Assembly: GCF_029478095.1 (NCBI RefSeq)
Contig: NZ_JAKOAV010000005.1
Coordinates: forward strand, 62,001 to 126,000
Length of the DNA: 64,000 nucleotides
Reading direction: 5' to 3'
Source: Pelotomaculum isophthalicicum JI
Lineage (GTDB): Bacteria > Bacillota > Desulfotomaculia > Desulfotomaculales > Pelotomaculaceae
Both the position numbers and the translations under genes were made by a program. A model generated the notes under the pieces. The model made no database searches. It saw only the letters and a list, made by a program, of their open reading frames with translations, and was not told where the DNA came from. Position 1 is the stretch's first letter; each line of letters starts with the position of its first letter. This document shows positions 18,760 to 27,917 of this stretch, piece by piece.

Positions 18760-20361
18760 ATGGCAAAGAAGAAAAAGGAAACAAAAGAGCAACCCGTCGA
18801 ACAGGTGCTTTGGGCATCTGCCGACAAGTTGCGTAAAAATATGGACGCCGCCGAGTACAAGCACATCGTATTGGGGCTTATATTCTTGAAGTATATCTCG
18901 GACAACTTCTATGAGTTATACCGCAAGCTGGAATCCGGCGAGGGCGATTATGAGGGTGCAAACCCCAATGATCCCTATGAATATCGCGCTGAGAATGTCT
19001 TTTACGTGCCACCGCAGGCTCGTTGGGACTATCTCCAAGGTCGAGCGAAACTTTCCACCATCGGCAAAGACGTTGACGACGCTATGGACGCCATCGAGAA
19101 GGACAACCCTTCCCTGAAGGGTGTGCTTCCCAAAGAGTATGCCAAGGAGAAGCTAGACAAGCAGTCCCTCGGTGGTCTGATCGACCTGATCAGTACAATT
19201 GCCCTTGGCGACAGTGTGTCACGCTCCAACGATGTCCTCGGAAGAGTGTATGAATATTTTCTCGGTCAGTTCGCCCTTGCGGAAGGGAAAAAGGGCGGAC
19301 AGTTCTATACGCCAAGGTGCGTTGTTCAGTTACTGGTGGAAATGCTTGAGCCCTATGAAGGCCGCGTATTTGACCCGTGCTGTGGCAGCGGCGGAATGTT
19401 TGTCCAAAGCGAGAAATTCATAGAAGCCCATGCTGATCGTTATAATGGCAAAGCGCGCGAGATAGACAAGCTCTTTGATCGCGTGGTATCCATCTACGGT
19501 CAGGAAAGCAACCAGACTACCTGGCGTTTGTGCAAGATGAACCTTGCTCTTCGTGGAATCGACAGCTCAAACGTAAAGTGGAATAACGAAGGATCTTTCC
19601 TGAACGACGCACATCCAGACCTGAAAGCGGACTTTGTCATAGCTAATCCGCCATTTAACGACAGCGACTGGAGCGGTGAGCTATTGAAAAATGACGGACG
19701 TTGGCAGTACGGCGGTAAAGACAACCCGCCCCCAGCCGGAAATGCAAATTACGCATGGATTCAGCACTTCCTTTATCACCTGAACCCGGAGGGAATGGCT
19801 GGGTTTGTATTAGCGAAAGGATCACTATCTAGCAAGACAAACGGTGAGGATAAAATCCGTAAAGCCCTAGTGGATGCTGGGCTTGTGGACTGCATCGTCA
19901 ACCTGCCAACAAAGCTGTTCCTGAACACGCAGATTCCTGCCTGCCTGTGGTTCCTCTCCCGCGAAAAGGAAAGTAACTCGAACCACCCACGCCGGAACAA
20001 AGTATTATTCATCGATGCCCGTAATATGGGGACACTCATTAACCGTAGGACACGTGAATTCACACCAGATGATACTAAGACCATCGCAGATACTTATCAC
20101 AATTGGAAGAAGAATAATGGAGCGTATGAGGACATTCCCGGTTTTTGTAAATCCGCAACAGTCGCAGAAATTGCTGCGCTTGATTATGTGCTAACACCAG
20201 GCCGCTATATTGGATTACCAGATGATGAGGATGATTTTGACTTTACTGAGCGTGTCCGCACACTGACAGCTGAGCTCGAGGCTCAGATGGCGGTGTGCGT
20301 CGCTCTTGACAATCGCATCCGTGAAAACCTCGCGAAAGTAGAGGTGGCAAGTGGTGAGTGA
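18760..20361 (+). CDS. hsdM: Type I restriction-modification DNA methyltransferase subunit
   Basis: 533 residues. The N-terminal helical HsdM_N region (about 15-150) is followed by the N6-adenine methylase domain with AdoMet site [11 protein letters not shown] and catalytic motif ANPPFN. Partner of HsdS for site recognition. GGAGG precedes the ATG at 18760. The stop overlaps hsdS by 11 bases, indicating coupled synthesis. Confidence 0.97.
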   Translation: MAKKKKETKEQPVEQVLWASADKLRKNMDAAEYKHIVLGLIFLKYISDNFYELYRKLESGEGDYEGANPNDPYEYRAENVFYVPPQARWDYLQGRAKLSTIGKDVDDAMDAIEKDNPSLKGVLPKEYAKEKLDKQSLGGLIDLISTIALGDSVSRSNDVLGRVYEYFLGQFALAEGKKGGQFYTPRCVVQLLVEMLEPYEGRVFDPCCGSGGMFVQSEKFIEAHADRYNGKAREIDKLFDRVVSIYGQESNQTTWRLCKMNLALRGIDSSNVKWNNEGSFLNDAHPDLKADFVIANPPFNDSDWSGELLKNDGRWQYGGKDNPPPAGNANYAWIQHFLYHLNPEGMAGFVLAKGSLSSKTNGEDKIRKALVDAGLVDCIVNLPTKLFLNTQIPACLWFLSREKESNSNHPRRNKVLFIDARNMGTLINRRTREFTPDDTKTIADTYHNWKKNNGAYEDIPGFCKSATVAEIAALDYVLTPGRYIGLPDDEDDFDFTERVRTLTAELEAQMAVCVALDNRIRENLAKVEVASGE

Positions 20362-21478
20362 GTGGAGAGAATACAATCTTGGCTCAGTGATTGACATTCA
20401 TGACAGCAAGAGAATTCCTCTTTCCACCATGCAACGTGAAAAGAGAAAAGGAGTCTATCCCTATTACGGTGCCCAAGGAATCATCGATTACATTGATGAT
20501 TATATTTTCGATGGTTCTTACTTGCTCATTGCCGAAGATGGAGAGAATCTAAAATCGCGCCAGAGCAATGTCGCTTTTCAGGTCAAGGGACAATTCTGGG
20601 TAAACAACCACGCTCACATTGTTTCTTCTAATGAATTAAGCAATCAAGCATTGATCTACTACATTTTGAACAGCATTGACCTAGACCAGTATATAACTGG
20701 TTCAGCACAACCGAAACTTAATCAAGAAATGTTGAGATCAATTATTGTTACATTACCACCACGACCGATACAAGATGCCATCGCCGAAGTCCTCTCCTCC
20801 CTCGACGATAAAGTCGACCTGCTCACTCGGCAGAACGCTACATTGGAGGCCTTGGCGCAGACGTATTACCGGCAATGGTTTATTGAGGATAATGACAATA
20901 ATACTATCCCAGTGTCGCAGATTGCCACCCTTGAAAATAACAGCATCAATCCGGCGCGACAACCGTTGGAACCTTTTTATCATTATAGCATCCCAGCGTT
21001 TGATAATGCCCAAACCCCGGCAGTCGAATTGGGAAAGACAATACTGAGCAACAAGTTCATAGTGCCACCCAACGTTATTCTGGTTTCTAAGCTAAATCCG
21101 ATTACGCCTCGTGTTTGGCGAATCGATAAACATGTAAAGCCAAACAGTGTTTGCTCCACCGAATTTCAAGTGTTGAAGCCACATAATGAAAAACATTACC
21201 TTTTCCTGTATTGCTTGATGAAATCGAAAGATGTGGTATCCAGTTTTGCGATGAGCACCACAGGGACAAGTGGAAGCCACCAGCGGATAAGGCCAGAGTA
21301 TATCTTAGAGATAGAAACACCCGAACCGGATGAAAAACGATTGATTGAGTTCAACGAAATAATGACACCCATGATGGATAAGGTGAGCAGGAATCAAGCC
21401 CAAATTCTCACCCTGCAAAAACTCCGCGACACGCTGTTGCCCAAGCTCATCAGTGGAGAAGTTCGTGTGAAACAGTAA
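20351..21478 (+). CDS. hsdS: Type I restriction-modification specificity subunit
   Basis: 375 residues with two target-recognition domains: the first about residues 1-140, then the conserved helix ([20 protein letters not shown]), the second about 185-330, then a second helix ending LISGEV. The two halves each read part of a bipartite DNA site, so they set specificity. Start GTG 20351 (or 20354), inside the end of hsdM. hsdR follows at 14 bases. Confidence 0.94.
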   Translation: MVSEWREYNLGSVIDIHDSKRIPLSTMQREKRKGVYPYYGAQGIIDYIDDYIFDGSYLLIAEDGENLKSRQSNVAFQVKGQFWVNNHAHIVSSNELSNQALIYYILNSIDLDQYITGSAQPKLNQEMLRSIIVTLPPRPIQDAIAEVLSSLDDKVDLLTRQNATLEALAQTYYRQWFIEDNDNNTIPVSQIATLENNSINPARQPLEPFYHYSIPAFDNAQTPAVELGKTILSNKFIVPPNVILVSKLNPITPRVWRIDKHVKPNSVCSTEFQVLKPHNEKHYLFLYCLMKSKDVVSSFAMSTTGTSGSHQRIRPEYILEIETPEPDEKRLIEFNEIMTPMMDKVSRNQAQILTLQKLRDTLLPKLISGEVRVKQ

Positions 21479-21492
21479 AGGAGGGATACACC

Positions 21493-24400
21493 TTGCCAAA
21501 GCTCTGTGAGTCTGAAATTGAAATAATGGCGATCGAGGAGCTAGTCTCCCTTGGCTACACCTATGTTGCTGGTGTGGATATTGCGCCTGATGAGCCTGGT
21601 GCCGAAAGAAACAGCTACGGCGATATACTGCTTATAGGACGTCTTGAGCGCGCGCTGGTAAAACTGAATCCGACAATACCAAGAGATGCAATCGAGAGCG
21701 CAATAAAGAAACTCTCCCGTATTGCGTCCTCAAATATGCTTGCTGACAATGAAGCCTTCCATCGGATGCTGATTGACGGCATTCCTGTGGAATATCGCAA
21801 AGGTAATGACATCGTCGGCGACTATGTTCGTGTCTGCGATTTTACTACTGATGGCGTTAAGAATAATGAGTTCCTCGTCATCAATCAATACACCATCATT
21901 GAAAATAATAACAACAAGCGTCCGGATGTTCTTTTGTTTATAAACGGAATCCCGGTGGTGTTATTCGAACTAAAAAATCCAGCTGATGAAAACGCCACTA
22001 TCCGGAAGGCATTCGATCAGATAGAGACGTACAAAGTGACTATTCCGAGCCTCTTTACGTTTAATGAGATCTGCATCGTGTCTGACGGGCTTGAGGCCAA
22101 GTCGGGATCATTAACTGCTTCCTATTCCAGATATAGTGCATGGAAAACGAAAGATGGTATAAACGAGGCGTCCAAGTTTGATGATGAGCTGTCAACACTG
22201 ATTCACGGTCTTTGTACCCCTGCCACACTACTGGACTATATCCATAACTTCATAACGTATGAAAAATCCAAGAGCGAGGACAAGGTTACCAAAGTCGTTA
22301 AGGTTGAAACGGTAAAGAAGATCGCAGCATACCATCAGTATTACGCCGTAAACAAGGCGGTCGCCAGCACCGAAGAAGCAGCTAAAAGCGGCGGCACAAA
22401 GAAAGCCGGTGTGGTATGGCATACTCAGGGTGCTGGCAAATCGCTCTCGATGGTCTTCTATACCGGCAAGATCGTGCAGACTCTAAATAATCCGACCGTT
22501 TTGGTCATCACTGATCGCAACGACCTTGACGATCAGCTTTTTGACACCTTTGCGGATAACAGCGATCTGCTCCGTCAACCACCCCGCCAAGCGCAGTCCT
22601 GCGAGGAACTAAAAACTCTGTTGAGGGTAGCGTCCGGCGGCATTGTATTTACAACGATTCAGAAGTTCGTCCCTGACAACGACCAGTCGGTTTATGAGTT
22701 GCTATCTTCACGCGACAACATCATCGTTATTGCCGATGAAGCGCACCGTACACAGTACGGATTCAATGCGAAGTTGCGTGACATCAAGGATGAAAACAAA
22801 CAGGTGACCGGTCAGCGCATCGCCTATGGATTTGCTAAGTATGTACGTGATGCCCTTCCGAATGCGACATTCATAGGCTTTACCGGGACGCCGGTTGAAA
22901 AGCAGGACGCAAACACACCGGCGGTCTTTGGTAATTATATTGATATTTACGACATCGCCCAGGCGGTTGAGGATAAAGTTACCGTTCGTATTTATTACGA
23001 AAGCCGTTTGGCAAAAGTTAACCTCACCGAGGAAGGCAAGAAGCTGATCGAACAGTTTGATGCTGAGCTCGATGATATAGGAGAGGTAGACGAGGCTAAG
23101 GCTGCCAAACTAAAATGGGCAAAGCTCGAAGCCATCGTAGGTAATAAGGATAGAATAACGACACTGGCCAAAGACATAGTCACGCATTTTGAAGAGCGAG
23201 AACAGGTCTTCGAAGGCAAGGCTATGATCGTCGCGATGAGCCGCCGTATTGCTGCCGACCTATACGATGAAATTATTAGCCAGCGCCCCGAATGGCACAG
23301 CAATGACTTGGACAAGGGTGTTATAAAAGTGGTTATGACCACGAGCAGCTCCGACGGTCCGAAGCTCCAAAAGCACCATACCACCAAGACCCAGCGGAAA
23401 GCCTTGGCGCAGCGCCTTAAGGATGAGGATGATCCCCTCAAATTTGTTATTGTTCGCGATATGTGGCTGACCGGATTTGATGCGCCGTGCCTCAACACGA
23501 TGTATATAGATAAGCCCATGAAGGATCACAACCTAATGCAGGCCATTGCCCGCGTCAATCGTGTATTTAAAGACAAGCCTGGCGGTCTGATCGTGGATTA
23601 CATAGGAATTGCCACAAATCTGAAAAAGGCCCTCGGCTTCTATGCCGAGAGTGGTGGTAAAGGTGTCCCCGCCGAGACCCATGAAAAGGCCGTCGCCATC
23701 ATGATTGAAAAGCTGGAGGTGGTGCGCCAGCTTCTGCATGGATTTGATTATTCGGGTTTTTTCGATGCGGCAGTGAAAGATAAACTGTCCCTAATCCTGC
23801 GCGCCGAGGACTTCATCCTTAATATCGAGGACGGCAAGTCACGCTTCATAAAAGAAGTCACTCTACTTGGGCAGGCTTACGCTCTGGCCAAGCCCGACCA
23901 GGCCACGATAGACAACGCCGAGGAGATCGCATTCTTCCAGGCGGTTAAGGCAAGGCTGGCGAAGTTTGAGACCGGTGGTGCCGGAGGCGGTGATGGTTAC
24001 GATACAGTTATCAAGAACATCGTCGATTCCGCAATCGCCTCAGAGCAGGTCATAGATATCTTCAGCGCCGCAGGCATGGAGAAACCTGAGCTCTCCATCC
24101 TGTCAGAGGAGTTCCTCAAAGAAATCGAGGGAATGCAATACAAAAATGTGGCCATTGAGCTTCTCAAAAAGATACTTAACGACGAAATCAAGATGCGTTC
24201 AAAGCACAACCTAACCAAGTCAAAATCCCTGATGGATATGCTCGAGGCTGCGATTAAACGGTATCAAAACAACCTGTTGACCACCGCAGAAATCATCGAG
24301 GAGCTTATTCGCATTGCCAAGGAGATTAACAAAGCTGATAAACGCGGAGAGGAAATGGGCCTCTCCGAAGACGAGCTCGCTTTTTACGATGCTTTGGAAA

Positions 24401-24753
24401 CCAATGACAGCGCAGTTAAGGTGCTTGGGAATGACCAGCTTCGTGCGATTGCTCGCGAAATAGCTGATAAGGTCAAAAAGAATGCGACCATCGATTGGAC
24501 AATAAAAGAAAGCGTTCGTGCGCGACTCATGGTGATAGTCCGCAGAATACTGAATAAATACGGCTATCCTCCTGACAAACAAAAAATGGCCGTAGATCTC
24601 GTTATGAAGCAAGCTGAAAATCTTGCAGACATTTGGACTTCAAATGATTACGTTGTTCGTGAGTCGGTATACGATAATGAGTACTATAAATATAATAAAG
24701 TTGCAGAGGCTCCTGTTAACGATTATCAAACGAAAAAGCCAAGCCGAGAATAA
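21493..24753 (+). CDS. hsdR: Type I restriction endonuclease, motor/nuclease subunit
   Basis: 1086 residues, full length for the family. N-terminal PD-(D/E)xK-type nuclease (RPDVLLFINGIPVVLFELKN, about 145-170, with ELK), Walker A TQGAGKS with K316, DEAH box IADEAHRTQYG, FTGTP and later helicase motifs (MSRRIAAD, MQAIARVNR). It cuts unmodified DNA after ATP-driven translocation. TTG 21493 is preceded by AAGGAGGG. Intact and probably functional; ends at a strong terminator. Confidence 0.96.
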   Translation: MPKLCESEIEIMAIEELVSLGYTYVAGVDIAPDEPGAERNSYGDILLIGRLERALVKLNPTIPRDAIESAIKKLSRIASSNMLADNEAFHRMLIDGIPVEYRKGNDIVGDYVRVCDFTTDGVKNNEFLVINQYTIIENNNNKRPDVLLFINGIPVVLFELKNPADENATIRKAFDQIETYKVTIPSLFTFNEICIVSDGLEAKSGSLTASYSRYSAWKTKDGINEASKFDDELSTLIHGLCTPATLLDYIHNFITYEKSKSEDKVTKVVKVETVKKIAAYHQYYAVNKAVASTEEAAKSGGTKKAGVVWHTQGAGKSLSMVFYTGKIVQTLNNPTVLVITDRNDLDDQLFDTFADNSDLLRQPPRQAQSCEELKTLLRVASGGIVFTTIQKFVPDNDQSVYELLSSRDNIIVIADEAHRTQYGFNAKLRDIKDENKQVTGQRIAYGFAKYVRDALPNATFIGFTGTPVEKQDANTPAVFGNYIDIYDIAQAVEDKVTVRIYYESRLAKVNLTEEGKKLIEQFDAELDDIGEVDEAKAAKLKWAKLEAIVGNKDRITTLAKDIVTHFEEREQVFEGKAMIVAMSRRIAADLYDEIISQRPEWHSNDLDKGVIKVVMTTSSSDGPKLQKHHTTKTQRKALAQRLKDEDDPLKFVIVRDMWLTGFDAPCLNTMYIDKPMKDHNLMQAIARVNRVFKDKPGGLIVDYIGIATNLKKALGFYAESGGKGVPAETHEKAVAIMIEKLEVVRQLLHGFDYSGFFDAAVKDKLSLILRAEDFILNIEDGKSRFIKEVTLLGQAYALAKPDQATIDNAEEIAFFQAVKARLAKFETGGAGGGDGYDTVIKNIVDSAIASEQVIDIFSAAGMEKPELSILSEEFLKEIEGMQYKNVAIELLKKILNDEIKMRSKHNLTKSKSLMDMLEAAIKRYQNNLLTTAEIIEELIRIAKEINKADKRGEEMGLSEDELAFYDALETNDSAVKVLGNDQLRAIAREIADKVKKNATIDWTIKESVRARLMVIVRRILNKYGYPPDKQKMAVDLVMKQAENLADIWTSNDYVVRESVYDNEYYKYNKVAEAPVNDYQTKKPSRE

Positions 24754-24772
24754 GCATATATGTGTTTTATAT

Positions 24773-24822
24773 GCGAAGGAGAGGCGCTATCCCTTGCGGG
24801 ACAACGCCTCTCCTTCGCTTTT
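24773..24822 (+). terminator. Rho-independent terminator after hsdR
   Basis: A 14-base perfect stem, GCGAAGGAGAGGCG (24773-24786) with CGCCTCTCCTTCGC (24805-24818), followed by TTTT. It closes the defence operon. Confidence 0.92.
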
Positions 24823-24999
24823 CCGTATCGGTTTGGGGTATGGTTCAATAAGTTTCCCTATTAAACCGTGCCTTTATCAAAAGGTCTTTTTTTTTCGAAA
24901 AATTACCGGCAGCCCTACATAAAATTTGGGGTGATAGACAAAATATTATCAAATTATTATCAAAATGCCAGGGGGTGATGAGCAATTAACGGCAATGGT

Positions 25000-25695
25000 T
25001 TGTCTTCGAAAAAGAAATTATTAATTTACGCAGCCTGCCTGCTGGCGCTGACAATTGGACTGTTTTCACTGCACGGAAGGCAAGCCGCGGCGCAAAACCC
25101 CACCCTGTACTGGGGAAGCGCCGGGGATGACGTTATCAGCGTGCAACAACGGCTTAACCAATGGGGATATTATAATGGCAGCTTGGACGGGTTTTATGGC
25201 AATGATACCTTTCGGGCAGTCAGTAACTTCCAGCAAAGCAACGGCATCCCTCCCGATGGTATAGTGGGGCAGGCTACCTGGGACGCTCTCGGATTAAGCG
25301 TCCCCAATGAGGCGCCGGCAGTTTCCAGAGGAGCGGCCACCGACCGGGGTGATGTTACGCTCCTGGCGCGGGTGATTGAAGGCGAAGCGGCGGACGAACC
25401 GCTGGTCGGCAAAGTAGCTGTGGGCGCGGTCATATTAAACCGGACAAAAAGCGCTTCTTTCCCGCATTCAATTAGCGGCGTAATTTTTCAGCCTGAAGCT
25501 TTCGAGTCGATTGAGAACGGACAAGCTTACCGGCCTTTAAGCGAGGAATCCCTCCAGGCCGCCCAGATGGCCATGAGCGGGTATGACCCTTCAGGCGGAT
25601 CGCTCTTTTTCTGGAACCCGGCCAAATCAGTAAGCCCATGGATATGGAGCAGAAATATTGTTACCCAAATCGGCAATCACGTTTTTGCCCAGTGA
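25000..25695 (+). CDS. sleB: Spore cortex-lytic enzyme SleB
   Basis: Germination-specific lytic transglycosylase acting on spore cortex peptidoglycan. N-terminal signal peptide (LLIYAACLLALTIGLFS..), a peptidoglycan-binding domain (about 38-95, VISVQQRLNQWGYY) and a C-terminal cell-wall hydrolase domain with the catalytic Glu in RVIEGEA and FFWNPAK near the end. Paired with ypeB as in Bacillus. TTG 25000 is the first conventional start, but the only good ribosome-binding site (GGGGGTGA, 24971-24978) lies six bases before an in-frame ATT at 24985, so initiation at ATT is possible. Confidence 0.93.
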   Translation: MSSKKKLLIYAACLLALTIGLFSLHGRQAAAQNPTLYWGSAGDDVISVQQRLNQWGYYNGSLDGFYGNDTFRAVSNFQQSNGIPPDGIVGQATWDALGLSVPNEAPAVSRGAATDRGDVTLLARVIEGEAADEPLVGKVAVGAVILNRTKSASFPHSISGVIFQPEAFESIENGQAYRPLSEESLQAAQMAMSGYDPSGGSLFFWNPAKSVSPWIWSRNIVTQIGNHVFAQ

Positions 25696-25709
25696 AGGGG
25701 GGTTGATTG

Positions 25710-27071
25710 ATGAGAAAGTGGATTTTAGCCGGGGTCATCGGTCTGCTGGCGCTGGCGGCGGCCGGTTCCTGGGGCTACAGCCAGTACACGGCCAACCGTC
25801 AACTGGAAAATTATTTAAGCAATAAATACCAGCGCGCTTTTTACGACCTGGCAAGCCAAACACAAAGTCTTGAAGTGCTCTTGTCAAAAAGCATGGTTGC
25901 TTCAGACCCGCGCCTGGACAGCAATCTGCTGATGGATATTCGCCAGCAGGCGGCATTTGCCCAGTCCAACCTCGGGCAACTGCCGTTAAACGATGCAATG
26001 GCCGGGCGCACGGCCAAGTTTCTAAGCCAGGTGGGAGATTATGCGGACAGTTTAGCCCGGCAGGTCAATCAGGGTGAAGCTATTGACACCAAGCACTGGG
26101 ATACCCTGAACAGTCTTTACCAGCAGGCGACCGCATTGAACAGTGAGCTGCAGGGAATGCAGGCCGGCGTTGCTCAAAATAATTTTTATTTCGGAGAAAT
26201 GGTGCGTCAGGTTAGAAATAAACTGCAAAAACCTCCGGATGACCTTGCCAAGACTGATTTTCAGGCAATGGATAAACAGATGCAGCGCTACCCCGCGCTG
26301 ATCTATGACGGGCCTTATTCAGAACACCTGGAACGAACAGAGCCCGAGGATTTAAACGGAATGAGCGATGTGGACGCGCCGGAAGCGGAGCAAAGAGCGC
26401 TAGCTTTTATTGACAAGCAGGGTAGCGCCGAATATCAGGCCAGGGTTACCGGGACAACCAACGGGCGCATTCCGGCACACCGGGTGGAAGTGACCCGGGT
26501 AGGTGGGCAGGACGGCACGGCAACAATACTGGATGTGTCCCGGCAGGGCGGCAAGGTGATCTGGATGATGAATTCCCGGCCGACCGGCACTCAGAGTGTC
26601 AGCATTGACGAAGCGCGGCAGAAAGCCTTGCGATTCCTGGCCGGCCGTGGTTTCGGGGAAATGCGCTCGACATATTTTCAGCGTCATGGAAATTCAGCCA
26701 CTTTTAACTTCGCGGCGCTGCAGAATGGTGTTACCCTCTATCCAGATTTGGTGAAGGTGACCGTTGCTTTAGACAACGGCGAAGTTACCGGAACAGAAAC
26801 CTCCGGTTACCTGATGTCCCACAAGCAGCGCGCCCTGCCGGAAGCGGCCATTTCGCGCGAGCATGCGCGCGCGGCAATTAACCCGCGATTAAACGTATCC
26901 GGAGGAGATCTTGTGCTCATCCCGGTTGGCGTTTCAGATGAAAAACTGGCTTACGAATTCCATGGCAAATTGGGGGAGGACTCCTACTTAATTTATATTG
27001 ACGCTGTTAACGGGCGGGAGGAAAATGTTTTAAAACTAATCGAGACACCTGGCGGCACATTGACTATGTAA
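25710..27071 (+). CDS. ypeB: Germination protein YpeB
   Basis: 453 residues. N-terminal membrane anchor (WILAGVIGLLALAAAG), a long helical stretch and C-terminal PepSY-like repeats (EQRALAFIDKQG.., EARQKALRFLAGRGF, EHARAAI). YpeB is needed to keep SleB stable and localized in the spore. ATG 25710 has AAGGGGGG seven bases upstream. The 14-base gap to sleB indicates a bicistronic unit. Confidence 0.94.
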   Translation: MRKWILAGVIGLLALAAAGSWGYSQYTANRQLENYLSNKYQRAFYDLASQTQSLEVLLSKSMVASDPRLDSNLLMDIRQQAAFAQSNLGQLPLNDAMAGRTAKFLSQVGDYADSLARQVNQGEAIDTKHWDTLNSLYQQATALNSELQGMQAGVAQNNFYFGEMVRQVRNKLQKPPDDLAKTDFQAMDKQMQRYPALIYDGPYSEHLERTEPEDLNGMSDVDAPEAEQRALAFIDKQGSAEYQARVTGTTNGRIPAHRVEVTRVGGQDGTATILDVSRQGGKVIWMMNSRPTGTQSVSIDEARQKALRFLAGRGFGEMRSTYFQRHGNSATFNFAALQNGVTLYPDLVKVTVALDNGEVTGTETSGYLMSHKQRALPEAAISREHARAAINPRLNVSGGDLVLIPVGVSDEKLAYEFHGKLGEDSYLIYIDAVNGREENVLKLIETPGGTLTM

Positions 27072-27089
27072 CTGTCCAGCCTTTTCCGG

Positions 27090-27118
27090 TTGACACCTCG
27101 TTGCGCTTGTGCTAAAAT
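27090..27118 (+). promoter_or_regulatory. Sigma-A promoter of the T-box leader
   Basis: TTGACA (27090-27095), 17-base spacer, TAAAAT (27113-27118) preceded by TGC. Very close to consensus. Confidence 0.85.
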
Positions 27119-27134
27119 AACTATAATTTTATGA

Positions 27135-27408
27135 ATTTATCAAGCATACGCAAGGCTATGAAGGGGAAGAAAAGCGCTGTAATCGCCAGCGAGCCGGGGT
27201 TTGGTGCAAGCCCGGTCGAGGAAAGCGCCAGGGGCCGCCCCGGATGCCGCGGGTGAAAAATCCTTTTAAGGAGAATAAGCCGCCGCCGGCTTGCCGCCGT
27301 TAACTGGCAGGAGAGGGCTGCATAGAAAACCCAAAATGGGTGCAGTATGCGGCCAATTAGGGTGGTACCGCGAGAAAATCCCGTCCCTTTTGGGGGCGGG
27401 TTTTTTTT
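27135..27408 (+). promoter_or_regulatory. T-box riboswitch (tRNA-sensing leader)
   Basis: The canonical T-box AGGGTGGTACCGCG is at 27359-27372, followed by the terminator stem CCCGTCCC/GGGGGCGGG (27380-27400) and eight T. The upstream part has the stem I distal features (AGCGAGCCGGGG.. and GGTGCAAGCCCGG). Uncharged cognate tRNA should favour the antiterminator. The specifier codon could not be fixed by eye; GCC (Ala) triplets occur in the descending strand of stem I and would suit the alanine-type genes downstream, but this is a guess. Confidence 0.95.
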
Positions 27409-27437
27409 GTCAGTTCATCACGAAGGAGTGATATGGA

Positions 27438-27917
27438 TTGAAAGAAATACTGGAACTTCTCGAATCCGACGCCAGGCTTACCGCCGGGCAGATTGCCACA
27501 ATGCTCGGCCGGGATGAGGAAGAAGTTGCGCGGATTATTAAAGAGTCGGAAGAAAAAAAACTAATCCAGGGTTATTTTACACTGGTTGACTGGGATAAAT
27601 TCGGATCCGAGAAGGTTACCGCAATGATTGAGGTGAAAATATCACCGCAGCGGGACGTGGGTTTTGACGCGGTGGCCGAGCGCATTTACCGGTTCCCCGA
27701 GGTGCGGAGTGTCAGATTGATGTCGGGCGCTTATGACCTGATGGTGATGATAGAAGGTGGCACAATGAAGGAGGTTGCTCATTTTGTCTCCTTTAAACTG
27801 GCCTCGATGGAATATGTTCTAAGCACCGCGACTCATTTTGTCTTAAAAACTTATAAGCATCATGGTGTCATCACTGATGACGCAGAAGAAGACAGAAGGC
27901 AGGTGATCGTACCATGA
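27438..27917 (+). CDS. alaR: Lrp/AsnC-family transcriptional regulator
   Basis: 159 residues: N-terminal winged HTH (about 1-50; LTAGQIATMLGRDEEEVARII) and a C-terminal ligand-binding domain (VTAMIEVKISPQRD..). Overlaps the aminotransferase by four bases (ATGA). The pair resembles alaR-alaT (yugG-yugH) of B. subtilis, in which the regulator controls alanine synthesis; hence the tentative symbol. TTG 27438 is used because ATG 27433 is out of frame and AAGGAGTG precedes it. Controlled by the T-box upstream. Confidence 0.82.
   Translation: MKEILELLESDARLTAGQIATMLGRDEEEVARIIKESEEKKLIQGYFTLVDWDKFGSEKVTAMIEVKISPQRDVGFDAVAERIYRFPEVRSVRLMSGAYDLMVMIEGGTMKEVAHFVSFKLASMEYVLSTATHFVLKTYKHHGVITDDAEEDRRQVIVP

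Larger units (their letters stand above)
13880..24960. mobile_element. Defence island, probably horizontally acquired, no integrase seen
   Basis: Holds the truncated mobile-element-type gene, an Xre regulator, an IetAS-like pair and hsdMSR. Base composition drops sharply in the 14.7-18.7 kb part, which is AT-rich, while the sugar genes on the left and the spore genes on the right are more GC-rich. I found no integrase, transposase or clear attachment repeats, so the boundaries are approximate: just after rfbC and between the hsdR terminator and sleB. Confidence 0.65.

Noticed and set aside
13880-24960. Complete conjugative or integrative element
   Set aside because: No integrase, relaxase, coupling protein or transfer genes; only a truncated cargo-type gene and defence genes remain.
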